Notes: generated by a model not told the origin, from the letters alone. DNA of 46,788 bases from Solimonas sp040391865 (GCA_040391865.1 JBEBWZ010000010.1:1-46788); one strand, 5' to 3'; numbered from the stretch's first letter, positions 34,264 to 42,878 are shown. Numbers and translations: made by a program.

Positions 34264-34761
34264 TTAAGGTAGAGACTGGAATTTCCCGATAAGCCTGCGC
34301 TGCAACTCGGCTTCCAGCGACCTCCCATACGTCGACGGACACTCGAGCCGGGCCGTACGCCCTGCCCCGCTGATCGCCAGTTGCACCTCGACATCAGGTG
34401 GCGACAGCACGCCGACGCCCCGCTGCGGCCATTCCACCAGCCACAGGGTGCTATCCGGCGGATAGTCGGACAAGCCCAGCTGATGCAGTTCCTCAGCGTC
34501 CACCAGACGGTAGAGATCCATATGCAACGCGCGATGGACTCCCAGTTGATAAGGCTCGAGCAAGGTGTAGGTCGGGCTGCGAATCGCGCCGCTTGCGCCC
34601 AATGCACGCAGAAAGCCTCTGGCGAGACTGCTCTTGCCGGCCCCAAGATCGCCGACCAGATGAATCGTGCCGGCGCCGCGCGTCGACAAGACCTGCGCCA
34701 ACGCCGCCCCCAGTGCAGCGGTTGCCTGTTCGTCGGGCAGATGGAATCTCAGGCCGTTCAT
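34264..34761 (-). CDS. tsaE: tRNA t6A37 modification ATPase TsaE
   Basis: ATPase of the TsaBDE complex that forms N6-threonylcarbamoyl-adenosine at tRNA position 37. 165 residues: HLVGDLGAGKSSLARGFLRALG (Walker A), SPTYTLLEPY (switch), HMDLYRL and WLVEWPQRG. The ATG at 34761 overlaps the nnr stop by 4 bases; the frame is open far upstream inside nnr, but that part is not TsaE-like. Order nnr-tsaE-amidase-mutL is the usual one. Confidence 0.95.
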   Translation of the reverse strand: MNGLRFHLPDEQATAALGAALAQVLSTRGAGTIHLVGDLGAGKSSLARGFLRALGASGAIRSPTYTLLEPYQLGVHRALHMDLYRLVDAEELHQLGLSDYPPDSTLWLVEWPQRGVGVLSPPDVEVQLAISGAGRTARLECPSTYGRSLEAELQRRLIGKFQSLP

Positions 34762-36242
34762 TCCGGATTGACCAGCGCTCTCAATGCCGCCAGCAGGTCC
34801 GTAGGCAACAGGCCGCGCTGCCCTGCCATCGCCGCCGCATCCCCGGCCAGTGCATGGATCAGCACCCCGCAACGGGCAGCCGCTGCCGCATCGAGCCCCT
34901 GCGCACGCAGCGCCGCAATCACGCCGGTCAGCACATCTCCCATGCCCCCCACCCCCATGCCGGGATTGCCGTACGGGCACAGGTAAAGTCCTGTCCCGGT
35001 GGCGATCAGACTGCCGGCGCCTTTCAACACGACCGTCGCGCGGTAGCGCGACTGCAGCTCCAACGCAGCTTCGATACGGCCTGCCTGCACCGTTTGCGTG
35101 GGCTGTTGCAGCAGCCGCGCCGCTTCGCCGGGATGCGGCGTCAGCACCGCATCCAACAAGGGCTGCGGTTGTCGCGCCAACAGGTTCAGGGCATCGGCGT
35201 CGATGATCAGCGGTCGTGCGCACTGCAAAACCTGCGCATACAAGGCCTGCGCCCAGTTGTCCTGCCCCAACCCCGGGCCGATGGCGACCACCGAAGCCGC
35301 CTGCAGCAGCGGCAGCAATTGTCGTGCGTCTTCGATGCCATGGCACATCAATTCCGGCTGCGCCATCGCCATCGACACTGCATGCTCGGGACGTGTGGCA
35401 ACACTGACGAGGCCCGCACCTGCACGCAGGGCAGCGCGGGCAGCCATCAATACCGCACCGGACATGCCGGAATTGCCGCCGATCAGCAGCACATGACCAT
35501 GACTGCCCTTGTGCGCCGAGCGCGGCCGCGGCGGCAGAAAATCCCGCAGCTCGTTTGCCGACTGCAGCTGCGCCAACGGCGCCTGAGCCCAATGAAGGGC
35601 CTCAGGCAACTCGAGCAGCTCCAGCTGTATCACCCCTGCATGATCGGGTCCGACACCCGCATGCAAGCCGAACTTGTTGCCGATCAGCGTTACCGTCAGA
35701 TCGGCATCGATCACGGCACCGGGCGCCGCGCCGCTGCTCGCATCCAGCCCCGATGGCAGATCGACAGCCAGCACCTTGGCGCCCCGGCTACGGGCCAGAT
35801 TGATGGCGGCAATCGCTACCGCAGCTTCGCCCTGCGGCGCGCGTGACAGGCCGATACCGAACAGCGCGTCGACGATCACTTCGGCTGCCGGCAATTCCCC
35901 CGCAAATGACATCACCGTTGCGTGGGGCGTATCGATCCAGGCAGCGCGCGCCGCCACCGCGTCTCCGCGCTGCGCAATCTCGCCGACTTGAACGACCGTG
36001 GTCTGCCAACCGGCGGCCTGCGCCAGGCGCGCGATCTCATAACCATCGCCACCGTTGTTGCCGCTGCCGCAGACCACCAGCAATGTTCGCGCGGCCGGCC
36101 AGCGCTCGCACAAGCGCCGCCAACAGGCAACCGCAGCGCGACGCATCAGCTCGGCGCCAGCGACTCCGCATTCGGTGATCGCGCGCTGCTCCAACGCACG
36201 CACCGCTGCCGCGTCATACAGTTTCGAGTACAGGGGGGACAT
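34758..36242 (-). CDS. nnr: Bifunctional NAD(P)HX epimerase/dehydratase
   Basis: Repairs hydrated NADH and NADPH. 494 residues: N-terminal YjeF_N epimerase domain (about 1-210; AELMRRAAVACWRRL, VVCGSGNNGGDGYEIARLA, VDLPSGLDASSG) and C-terminal ADP/ATP-dependent dehydratase of the ribokinase fold (about 225-490; GSHGHVLLIGGNSGMSGAVL, LTPHPGEAARLL, GNPGMGVGGMGDVLTGVI). ATG at 36242 is preferred to a GTG two codons upstream. The queG gene found upstream in E. coli is absent; pgi lies there instead. Confidence 0.95.
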   Translation of the reverse strand: MSPLYSKLYDAAAVRALEQRAITECGVAGAELMRRAAVACWRRLCERWPAARTLLVVCGSGNNGGDGYEIARLAQAAGWQTTVVQVGEIAQRGDAVAARAAWIDTPHATVMSFAGELPAAEVIVDALFGIGLSRAPQGEAAVAIAAINLARSRGAKVLAVDLPSGLDASSGAAPGAVIDADLTVTLIGNKFGLHAGVGPDHAGVIQLELLELPEALHWAQAPLAQLQSANELRDFLPPRPRSAHKGSHGHVLLIGGNSGMSGAVLMAARAALRAGAGLVSVATRPEHAVSMAMAQPELMCHGIEDARQLLPLLQAASVVAIGPGLGQDNWAQALYAQVLQCARPLIIDADALNLLARQPQPLLDAVLTPHPGEAARLLQQPTQTVQAGRIEAALELQSRYRATVVLKGAGSLIATGTGLYLCPYGNPGMGVGGMGDVLTGVIAALRAQGLDAAAAARCGVLIHALAGDAAAMAGQRGLLPTDLLAALRALVNPE

Positions 36243-36295
36243 GGACACAGTATAGAAACTCTCGCTGGCGTTCCGTCGGCCAACGGTCGACGCGA

Positions 36296-37915
36296 TCAGT
36301 GCCCGAAGGTGCGGCGCATCAATTCGGCGGTAGACGGATCCGGCAACTCCGTTGCCTGCGGATCCAGCAACCTCAGCATCAGCTTCTTGCCCAGTTCAAC
36401 GCCCCATTGATCGAAGGGATTGATGTCCCAGATCACGCTTTGCACAAAAGTGCGGTGCTCGTACAAGGCCAGCAGCGCGCCCAGATGGAACGGGTCCAGC
36501 CTGGGAATCAACAAGGTATTGCTTGGCCGGTTGCCGGGAAATACGCGATGCGGGATCGCTGCTTCCAGCGCCGGCCCTTCAAGTCCGGCCGCCGCCAGCT
36601 CGGTCCGCACTTCTGCTTCCGACTTGCCGCGCATCAGGGCCCAGCCCTGCGCATAGGCGTTGGCTACCAGCAAGCGATGCTGCTCGGGCCAGCCGTGTGC
36701 CGATTCGACGGGCACGATGAAATCGACCGGATGCACAGTCGGGCCCTGATGCAGCATCTGAAAAAATGCGTGCTGCGAGTTGGTCCCGACATCCCCCCAG
36801 AGCGCGGGTGCCGTCAGATAGTCGACGGTTTCTCCGGAGCGCGTAACCCCCTTGCCGTTGGACTCCAGATCCAATTGCTGCGCCCATGAAACGAAACTGG
36901 CCAGGCTCTGCGTGTAGGCGGCAAGCACCTGCGAGCCACGACCCAGAAAATTGGAGTTCCAGACCGCCAGGAGTGCCATCAGCACCGGCAGATTCTGCTG
37001 CAGCGGCGCGGCGCAGAAATGCTGGTCCATTGCATGCGCACCGGCCAACAATTCACGGAAACGGGTCGGCCCCAGCGACAGCATGATCGACAGACCTACC
37101 GCCGACCACAACGAATAGCGCCCACCCACCCAGTCCCAGAAACGGAACATGTTCCGGGGATCGATTCCGAAACGCGATACTTCGTCGGTATTGGTGGACA
37201 CTGCGACGAAATGCCGCGCAATGTCCGTCTCCGCTGCTTTCGACAGGAACCAGCTGCGCGCCAGGCGCGCGTTGCTCATCGTCTCCAGCGTGGTGAAGGT
37301 CTTGGAGGTAACGATCCACAGGGTAGTTTCAGGATCGAGCCGCTCGAGCAAGGTCTTCAGCGGCGCCGCGTCGACATTGGCGATGAAATGCATCTTCGGG
37401 CCGCTGGCAAATTCGCACAGCGCCTCACACACCATGCGCGGCCCGAGGTCGGAACCGCCGACCCCCAGATTCACCACGTCGGTGATGCGCTTGCCGGTGA
37501 ATCCGCGCCACGTTCCATCACGCAGCGCCTGTGCAAACTGCGTCATCTGATCGAGCACGACATGCACACCCGCAACCACATCGACACCCTCGACCATCAC
37601 GCGAGCCGTTCGTGGCGCACGCAGGACTGAATGCAGCGCTGCACGATGTTCGGTGTGATTGATGGGCTGACCGGAAAACATCTGATCGCGCCGCGCTTCA
37701 ACGCCACGCTCCCGCGCCAATTCAAGCAACAACTCCAAGGTGCGGCGATCGGCGCGCTGCTTGGAGTAATCGAGATACAGTCCCGCAGCCTCGGCACTGA
37801 AATCGCGCACCCGTCCGTCGTCACGCGCAAACAGGTCGAGAACGCGCACGCCTCGCATGGCGCGGGCGTGATCTTGCAGGCTGCGCCAGCAGGCGCTTTC
37901 GGTAAGGGTCGTCAT
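36296..37915 (-). CDS. pgi: Glucose-6-phosphate isomerase
   Basis: Interconverts glucose-6-phosphate and fructose-6-phosphate. 539 residues, normal length. Motifs: VNLGVGGSDLGPRMV, HFIANVDAAPLKTLLE, IVTSKTFTTLETM, GDVGTNSQHAFFQMLHQGP and the end segment IWDINPFDQWGVELGK. It lies 63 bases after the oxygenase-like gene. The panD-to-pgi order is also found in Pseudomonas, there without the gene in between. Confidence 0.97.
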   Translation of the reverse strand: MTTLTESACWRSLQDHARAMRGVRVLDLFARDDGRVRDFSAEAAGLYLDYSKQRADRRTLELLLELARERGVEARRDQMFSGQPINHTEHRAALHSVLRAPRTARVMVEGVDVVAGVHVVLDQMTQFAQALRDGTWRGFTGKRITDVVNLGVGGSDLGPRMVCEALCEFASGPKMHFIANVDAAPLKTLLERLDPETTLWIVTSKTFTTLETMSNARLARSWFLSKAAETDIARHFVAVSTNTDEVSRFGIDPRNMFRFWDWVGGRYSLWSAVGLSIMLSLGPTRFRELLAGAHAMDQHFCAAPLQQNLPVLMALLAVWNSNFLGRGSQVLAAYTQSLASFVSWAQQLDLESNGKGVTRSGETVDYLTAPALWGDVGTNSQHAFFQMLHQGPTVHPVDFIVPVESAHGWPEQHRLLVANAYAQGWALMRGKSEAEVRTELAAAGLEGPALEAAIPHRVFPGNRPSNTLLIPRLDPFHLGALLALYEHRTFVQSVIWDINPFDQWGVELGKKLMLRLLDPQATELPDPSTAELMRRTFGH

Positions 37916-37978
37916 GCAGCGGGCAAGCCTACCGGTTCAGCCTTGCGACGGAAACCCCCCGGCAGTTCGAGGCCGAAC

Positions 37979-38617
37979 TCAACGCCAGTGATAGTTGAAG
38001 CTGACGCTGACACGGTCGGCGTCGATGGTGCTGGCCGGCACTTCATGGCGCAGCCAGCTCTCGAACAGCACCACATTCCCGGCGCGGGCCGGATACATCA
38101 CATGTGGCGCCTGCGCGGACTTGGCACTGCGTCGCGATGGCGCCGCCATCAAGCGACTCAAGCGCGGATCCTCAAAACGCAACCCCGCACTGCCAGGTGG
38201 TGTCTGCAGATAATAAGTCCCGCTGATCACCGCCTGCGGGTGCAGGTGGAAGCTGTGGGCACAGCCGCGCGGCATGATGTTGAGCCAGCAGTCGCTCATC
38301 TCCAGATGACCACCGCGCAGATCCCAGTCCAGGGCGCGTGCATAGGCTTTGGCATGGGCATCGATGCCCAGTCGCAAGCGATCGAAGGTCGAAGAAAAAC
38401 GATGCAGCTGATCCATCGAGCCGTAGCTGGTGTAACCCAGCGGATAGCCGGTGGCCGACCACTGTTGTCCCGGGAGATCGTGCTCGCGTATGCGATAGCA
38501 CTCATCCAGCAGTTCGGCATTGAACGCCCTCAGGCCCTTGGCCTGCAGGCGTTCAAGATAGATCAGCGTTGGAAACCACGCCTCGATCTGCTTCACACGT
38601 CGAGGCGCAGCCGACAT
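37979..38617 (-). CDS. Putative 2OG-Fe(II) oxygenase (TIGR02466-like)
   Basis: 212 residues, no signal peptide or membrane helix. The C-terminal half shows a double-stranded beta-helix pattern: SFHLHPQAVISGTYYLQTP (His124, His126), then a gap and NVVLFESWLRHEVPAS (His191) with DRVSVSFNYHW (Arg202), as in TIGR02466/DUF6445-like putative 2-oxoglutarate-Fe(II) oxygenases. The exact metal ligands cannot be assigned by eye. Start MSAAPRRVKQIEAWFPT shares one base with the panD stop (TGATG), so translation is coupled to panD. Substrate unknown; a role in the pantothenate or beta-alanine pathway is only suggested by context. Confidence 0.72.
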   Translation of the reverse strand: MSAAPRRVKQIEAWFPTLIYLERLQAKGLRAFNAELLDECYRIREHDLPGQQWSATGYPLGYTSYGSMDQLHRFSSTFDRLRLGIDAHAKAYARALDWDLRGGHLEMSDCWLNIMPRGCAHSFHLHPQAVISGTYYLQTPPGSAGLRFEDPRLSRLMAAPSRRSAKSAQAPHVMYPARAGNVVLFESWLRHEVPASTIDADRVSVSFNYHWR

Positions 38618-39006
38618 CAGCCGTTGGACGCTGCCTGCACCGGAATCGTGTTGGCAGTGCGCTCGACACGATTCTGTTCGTTGCAATAGACCAGGCGCGG
38701 CTTGTAGGTATGGGCGGCGGCAGCGTCCATCCCGACGTAAGCGCAGATGATCACGCGATCACCGACCCGTGCCTTGTGCGCAGCAGCGCCGTTGACCGAG
38801 ATGATCCCGGAGCCGGCTTCCGCGCGGATCGCATAGGTGGTGAAGCGTTCACCGTTGGTGACGTTGTAGATCTGGATCTGCTCGAACTCGAGAATATTGG
38901 CCAGTTCCAGCAACTTGGAATCGATCGCGCAGGAGCCTTCGTAATCCAGCTCTGCGTGGGTCACGCGGGCACGGTGCAGCTTGCATTTCAGCATGTGCAA
39001 TTGCAT
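38617..39006 (-). CDS. panD: Aspartate 1-decarboxylase proenzyme
   Basis: Pyruvoyl enzyme making beta-alanine for pantothenate. 129 residues with self-cleavage site DYEGSCAID at Gly24-Ser25, the canonical numbering, which supports this ATG over one four codons later. Later motifs NVTNGERFTTYAI, GDRVIICAYVGMD are intact. GAGG lies 8 bases upstream. It is the third pan gene of panB-panC-panD but is separated from panC by 162 bases holding two imperfect repeats. Maturation in gammaproteobacteria may need PanZ, not seen here. Confidence 0.97.
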   Translation of the reverse strand: MQLHMLKCKLHRARVTHAELDYEGSCAIDSKLLELANILEFEQIQIYNVTNGERFTTYAIRAEAGSGIISVNGAAAHKARVGDRVIICAYVGMDAAAAHTYKPRLVYCNEQNRVERTANTIPVQAASNG

Positions 39007-39035
39007 GGCGTATGCCTCTCAGGGATTTGAATGTC

Positions 39036-39060
39036 GGCGGCCCACTAAGACATGCACACG
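39036..39060. repeat. Imperfect direct repeat, copy 1, in the panC-panD spacer
   Basis: 25 bases (GGCGGCCCACTAAGACATGC...) matching copy 2 at 39085-39109 at 21 of 25 positions, start-to-start distance 49 bases. The pair lies 30-103 bases upstream of the panD start. Confidence 0.6.
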
Positions 39061-39084
39061 ACGATTCGGGTCTCAACTACGGCG

Positions 39085-39109
39085 GGCGGCCCAAAAAGAC
39101 ATACACCCG
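39085..39109. repeat. Imperfect direct repeat, copy 2, in the panC-panD spacer
   Basis: 25 bases (GGCGGCCCAAAAAGACATAC...) differing from copy 1 at four positions. On the minus strand each copy reads TATGTCTT or CATGTCTT, three bases, then GGGCCGCC. Confidence 0.6.
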
Positions 39110-39168
39110 TTGCCAGTGACTTCAAGCCACTTGGCGTGAACGAAAGTTTAGCCGATTTCCGCCAGGCA

Positions 39169-40026
39169 TCAAACCATCGGCAGGGTCAGCGGCAGATTGT
39201 CGATCAGACGCGTATTGCCGAGATAAGCCGCGACCAGGATCACCAGCTCGCGGTCACCTGCTGCCGCCGCCCCCAGATCCTGCCGGCGCACTTCCAGGTA
39301 CTGCGGATTAAAGCCTGCGTCGACAAGAACTTGCAGCTGTTCCGCGCATAGTTGCGGGTAATCCCGGCGTCCCTGCGCGATGGCAGCGGCGACCCCGTTC
39401 AGGACCTGATAGATCAGGCCTGCGCGTGCACGGTCCTGCACCGACAAGTACTGATTGCGCGACGACAAGGCCAAACCGTCCTCCGCACGCGTGGTCGGTA
39501 CACCGATGATCTCGATCGGCATGCGCAGATCCCGCGTCATTCGCCGCACCACCTGCAACTGCTGATAGTCCTTCTGACCGAACAGCGCAAAATCCGGCTG
39601 CACCAGATTGAACAGGATATTGACCACCGTCGCGACCCCATCGAAGTGCCCGGGCCGGAAAGCCCCCTCCAGATCGGCGGCGACATCCGCCGCCTGGATC
39701 AGCGTCAGGCCGTCGCGGCCATGCGGATAAACTTCGGCGGCTTCCGGTGCAAACAGCAGATCGCAGCCTGCAGCCTGCAACTGCTGCTGATCCTGCGCCA
39801 GTGTCCGCGGATAGCGGCCAAAATCTTCATTGGCACCGAACTGCAGTGGATTGACGAATACGCTGGCGACAACGCGGGAGGCATGACGATGCCCTTCCTC
39901 GACCAACTGCAGATGTCCCGCATGCAGATTGCCCATGGTCGGAACCAGCGCAATGCGTTCGCCGGCGCGGCGCCACTGAGCAACGCGCTCACGCAACGCG
40001 GTTACATGATGAACGACCTCCATCAT
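39169..40026 (-). CDS. panC: Pantothenate synthetase (pantoate-beta-alanine ligase)
   Basis: Joins pantoate and beta-alanine with ATP. 285 residues: ALVPTMGNLHAGHLQLVE with the HxGH-type signature, ASVFVNPLQFGANEDFGRYPRT, FGQKDYQQLQVVRRM and LALSSRNQYL (KMSKS-equivalent). Two adjacent ATGs (40026, 40023) follow the panB stop by 4 bases; the first is used. It is coupled with panB. Confidence 0.97.
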   Translation of the reverse strand: MMEVVHHVTALRERVAQWRRAGERIALVPTMGNLHAGHLQLVEEGHRHASRVVASVFVNPLQFGANEDFGRYPRTLAQDQQQLQAAGCDLLFAPEAAEVYPHGRDGLTLIQAADVAADLEGAFRPGHFDGVATVVNILFNLVQPDFALFGQKDYQQLQVVRRMTRDLRMPIEIIGVPTTRAEDGLALSSRNQYLSVQDRARAGLIYQVLNGVAAAIAQGRRDYPQLCAEQLQVLVDAGFNPQYLEVRRQDLGAAAAGDRELVILVAAYLGNTRLIDNLPLTLPMV

Positions 40027-40030
40027 GTGC

Positions 40031-40852
40031 TCAGGATGCAAAGCAATGCTGGGGCGCGGGATACGCGCCTGATTTCACTTCCTTCACATAGTTGCGGATC
40101 GCCGTTTCGATATCGGCACCGTCGGTCATGTAGTTTTTCACGAAGCGCGGGGTGTGCCCCAGCGTCACCGACGGCGAAATATTGAGGATGTCGTGCAGCA
40201 CCAGGATCTGCCCATGGACATCGTGGCCGGCACCGATAGCGATCACCGGCACGGGCGACGCATCGGCAATCCGCTTGCCCAGCGATGCCGGGATGCATTC
40301 CAGCAGCAGCATGTCGGCCCCGGCTTCCGCCAGCACACGCGCATCGTGAATCATGGCCTCGGCAGACGCTTCATCGCGCCCCTGCACCTTGAATGCGCCC
40401 ATCTTGTGGATGAACTGCGGCTGCAGGCCGAGATGAGCACAGACCGGCACGCCGCGCACCGACAGATACTCGACGATGCTGGCCTGCTCGCGACCGCCTT
40501 CGAGCTTGACCATCTTCGCCCCACCTTCCTGCATCAGTCGCTGGCTCGAATCCAGCGCCCGTTCCAGCGTCGCGTACGACAGGAACGGCAGGTCGGCGAC
40601 CAGAAATGCGCGCGCCAGATGCGGCGCGACACAGCGGCTGTGATAGACGATGTCGGAAACGGTGACCGGCGTGGTGGTCTTGCCACCCTGGATCACCATC
40701 CCGAGCGAGTCCCCGATCAGCACCATATCAACGCCGGCGCGATCTTCGGCCAGCGCGAAACTCGCGTCGTAACAGGTTAGACAGGCAATCGGCTCGCCAG
40801 CACTGCGCATGCGGCGCAACTCGGCAATATTGACGGGTTTGGGCTGATCCAT
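40031..40852 (-). CDS. panB: 3-methyl-2-oxobutanoate hydroxymethyltransferase
   Basis: First committed pantothenate enzyme: transfers a hydroxymethyl group from methylene-tetrahydrofolate to ketoisovalerate. 273 residues: ACLTCYDASFALAEDRAGVD, LIGDSLGMVIQG, VKLEGG, PVCAHLGLQPQ, LLLECIP and IGIGAG-like AIGAGHDVHGQILVLHD. Start MDQPKPVN has AAGGGA upstream; an ATG nine codons earlier is possible. It follows folK by 60 bases, pairing a folate-using enzyme with a folate-synthesis gene. Confidence 0.97.
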   Translation of the reverse strand: MDQPKPVNIAELRRMRSAGEPIACLTCYDASFALAEDRAGVDMVLIGDSLGMVIQGGKTTTPVTVSDIVYHSRCVAPHLARAFLVADLPFLSYATLERALDSSQRLMQEGGAKMVKLEGGREQASIVEYLSVRGVPVCAHLGLQPQFIHKMGAFKVQGRDEASAEAMIHDARVLAEAGADMLLLECIPASLGKRIADASPVPVIAIGAGHDVHGQILVLHDILNISPSVTLGHTPRFVKNYMTDGADIETAIRNYVKEVKSGAYPAPQHCFAS

Positions 40853-40912
40853 GGAGGGTCCCTTGAGGGTTGGGGGCATTCCGCGGCGGCGACTATATCA
40901 GCGTCGCGTCGC

Positions 40913-41389
40913 TCAATCCTGCCAGCGTGTCAAACCGTTGCGCCCGGCACGCTGCGCCGCGATGTCGACCCGACCGACGCCCGGCACTTCCAGGCTCGGA
41001 GCAACATCGGCCAACGGCACCAATACGAAATTGCGCAAGCCGATTCCGGGGTGTGGCAGACGCAGCTCCGCGCGATCCGAGACCACCCCCTCGACATGCA
41101 GCAGATCCAGGTCCAGCTGGCGCGGCCCCCAGCGACTGCCGTCACGCACCCGCCCTGCCCCGCGCTCGATCGCCAGCAAGGTCTGCATCAACACCTCCGG
41201 CGAGGCCGGCGTTTCAAGGACACAGACGGCATTGCAGTAGTCAGGCTGCGGCGGCCCCATCGGGGCGGAGCGATACAGCGGCGACGACGCGAGCACGGCG
41301 CCACTGGCCCGCAATGCTTCGATCGCCGCCCGGACCTGCTCTGCCGGTGCGCCGAGGTTGGCCCCGAGCCCGATGTACGCGCGCGTCAT
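40913..41389 (-). CDS. folK: 6-hydroxymethyl-7,8-dihydropterin pyrophosphokinase
   Basis: Folate pathway kinase, 158 residues. Family pattern: AYIGLGANLGAPAEQVRAAI, LYRSAPMGPPQPDYCNAV, GRVRDGSRWGPRQLDLDLLHVEG (catalytic DLD) and LRLPHPGIGLRNFVLVPLADV. Start shares one base with the pcnB stop (TGATG), so the two are translationally coupled, as in E. coli and Pseudomonas. Confidence 0.97.
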   Translation of the reverse strand: MTRAYIGLGANLGAPAEQVRAAIEALRASGAVLASSPLYRSAPMGPPQPDYCNAVCVLETPASPEVLMQTLLAIERGAGRVRDGSRWGPRQLDLDLLHVEGVVSDRAELRLPHPGIGLRNFVLVPLADVAPSLEVPGVGRVDIAAQRAGRNGLTRWQD

Positions 41390-42750
41390 CAGTCGCCGGC
41401 GGTCTTCGGTGCTGAGGCGCCGTTACGACTGCGGCCGCGGCCACCCCGCCGGCGACGTTTCTTGCGCGCAGGTGCAGCCGGTTCGCCATCGAACTCGAAA
41501 TCCGTCGCCGCCGGTAGCGGCGGCGGTGCGCCTTCCTGCGCCGCGGTCCACCAGTCAGCCAGTTCCTGCGGCACTTCGCCGATCTGCGCGCGCAGCAACA
41601 GGAAGTCATACGCCGCACGGAAGCGCGGATGCGTCATCAGCCGCTGCGCACGTCCACCCTTGCGCATGTCGAAGCGCGGCTGCAGGGCCCAGATCTCGCG
41701 CATCGGGATCGAGAAGCGCTTGGGCATCGCAATGTGCTGCTGCACGCGATGCACCGCGAGTTCGCTGGCCTGGGCGATCACATCATCCGACTGGGTGCCG
41801 CTGCGCCCCGCCAGGCGACGCATCTCGCGCACCACCGCCGGCCACAGCAAGGCGGCATAGAGGAAGGCCGGGCTGACGCTTTGATCGTTGTTCAGACGCT
41901 CGGCGGTATTGGCCAGCGCCAGATTCACGAACTGCTGCATCGCCGGATCGCTGAGCGCGGTTTCGGTCTGCGGCAGCAGATGCTGCAACAGGCCGTGACG
42001 TCGCAGATCATTGAAATTGGCGACGCCATCACGGGTCTGCAACAGCTTCACGACTTCATCGAACAGACGCGCCGGCGGAATCTCGCGCAGCAACGACGCC
42101 AGCCGGGAGATCGGTTCCGCCGTCTGCCTTTCGATCTCGAACTTGAGCTTGTTGGCAATGCGGATCGCCCGCAGCATCCGCACCGGATCTTCCCGATAAC
42201 GCAGCTCCGGATCGCCAATCATCCGCACCAGGCGACGCTCCATGTCGTCGAGGCCGCCGACCAGGTCGACGATCGCGTAGTCGCGGATATCGTAGTACAG
42301 CGCATTGATGGTGAAGTCGCGCCGGAAAGCGTCGGTCTCCAGCGTGCCGTACTCGTTGTCGGACAGGATGCGGCCGGTCTCGTCACGCTCGTGGCCGTCG
42401 GTGATCTGACCGCGGAAGGTGGTGACCTCGGTCATCTCGTTGCCGAAGCGCACGTGGCAGATCACGAATCGCCGCCCGATCAGACGGCAGGAGCGGAATA
42501 CCCGCTTGACCTCTTCCGGATGCGCATTGGTGGCAACGTCGAAATCCTTGGGCTCGAGACCCGCCAACAGATCGCGCACGCCGCCACCGACCATGTATCC
42601 GTCGTAGCCGGCGTCCTTCAGCCCATACAGGACACGCAAAGTCCCGGGGGAGATCTGCGCGCGCGAGATCGGGTGATCGGCACGCGCAATGCGTCGAGGT
42701 TTGGGGGCCGGAGTCCGGGCACGGGGAAGGAAAGCCTTGAGCCAATTCAT
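41389..42750 (-). CDS. pcnB: Poly(A) polymerase I
   Basis: Adds 3' poly(A) tails that promote RNA decay. 453 residues: nucleotidyltransferase core YMVGGGVRDLLAGLEPKDFDVAT, RRDFTINALYYDIRDYAIVDLVGG, RMIGDPELRYREDPVRMLRAIR, and an Arg/Gly-rich C-terminus (RKKRRRRGGRGRSRNG), typical of PcnB and not of CCA-adding enzymes. No Shine-Dalgarno lies at the normal distance; the ATG follows a palindrome at 42752-42772 directly, which hints at a leaderless or structured start. Confidence 0.95.
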   Translation of the reverse strand: MNWLKAFLPRARTPAPKPRRIARADHPISRAQISPGTLRVLYGLKDAGYDGYMVGGGVRDLLAGLEPKDFDVATNAHPEEVKRVFRSCRLIGRRFVICHVRFGNEMTEVTTFRGQITDGHERDETGRILSDNEYGTLETDAFRRDFTINALYYDIRDYAIVDLVGGLDDMERRLVRMIGDPELRYREDPVRMLRAIRIANKLKFEIERQTAEPISRLASLLREIPPARLFDEVVKLLQTRDGVANFNDLRRHGLLQHLLPQTETALSDPAMQQFVNLALANTAERLNNDQSVSPAFLYAALLWPAVVREMRRLAGRSGTQSDDVIAQASELAVHRVQQHIAMPKRFSIPMREIWALQPRFDMRKGGRAQRLMTHPRFRAAYDFLLLRAQIGEVPQELADWWTAAQEGAPPPLPAATDFEFDGEPAAPARKKRRRRGGRGRSRNGASAPKTAGD

Positions 42751-42764
42751 TGGGCGCGTATAAT
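42737..42764 (+). promoter_or_regulatory. Promoter of tRNA-Glu
   Basis: TTGAGC (42737-42742), 16-base spacer, perfect TATAAT (42759-42764), then GC-rich ACGCGCCC discriminator; the tRNA begins 30 bases later. The -35 lies inside the 5' end of pcnB on the other strand. Confidence 0.75.
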
Positions 42765-42772
42765 ACGCGCCC
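42752..42772. repeat. Perfect palindrome over the tRNA-Glu/pcnB promoter region
   Basis: Two 10-base arms (GGGCGCGTAT and ATACGCGCCC) around one central A. It contains the tRNA-Glu -10 and, on the other strand, TATTAT, which with TTGGGG at 42787-42782 (17-base spacing) could be the pcnB promoter. It starts 2 bases upstream of the pcnB ATG. Confidence 0.75.
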
Positions 42773-42793
42773 TCAGCTGTACCCCAAAGTTTT

Positions 42794-42869
42794 GCTCCTA
42801 TCGTCTAGAGGCCTAGGACGGAGCCCTCTCAAGGCTTAAACCCGGGTTCGAATCCCGGTAGGAGCGCCA
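42794..42869 (+). tRNA. tRNA-Glu (anticodon CTC)
   Basis: 76-base tRNA aligned with E. coli tRNA-Glu: acceptor GCTCCTA/TAGGAGC, D arm TCGTCTAGAGGCCTAGGAC, anticodon stem GAGCC/GGCTT with loop CTCTCAA and CTC at 42828-42830 reading GAG, T arm CCCGGGTTCGAATCCCGG, discriminator G, encoded CCA. A CTC species usually supplements a TTC one, plausible in a GC-rich genome. Confidence 0.95.
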
Positions 42870-42878
42870 GTCGCGAAG

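Noticed and set aside
34762..35592. In-frame upstream extension of tsaE through nnr
   Set aside because: Open only because of GC-rich composition; the TsaE domain starts at the ATG at 34761, which overlaps the nnr stop in the usual way.
39007..39030. CTGAGA near the panD start as a TPP riboswitch
   Set aside because: Only this short word is present; the second conserved thi-box region and the flanking stems are missing.
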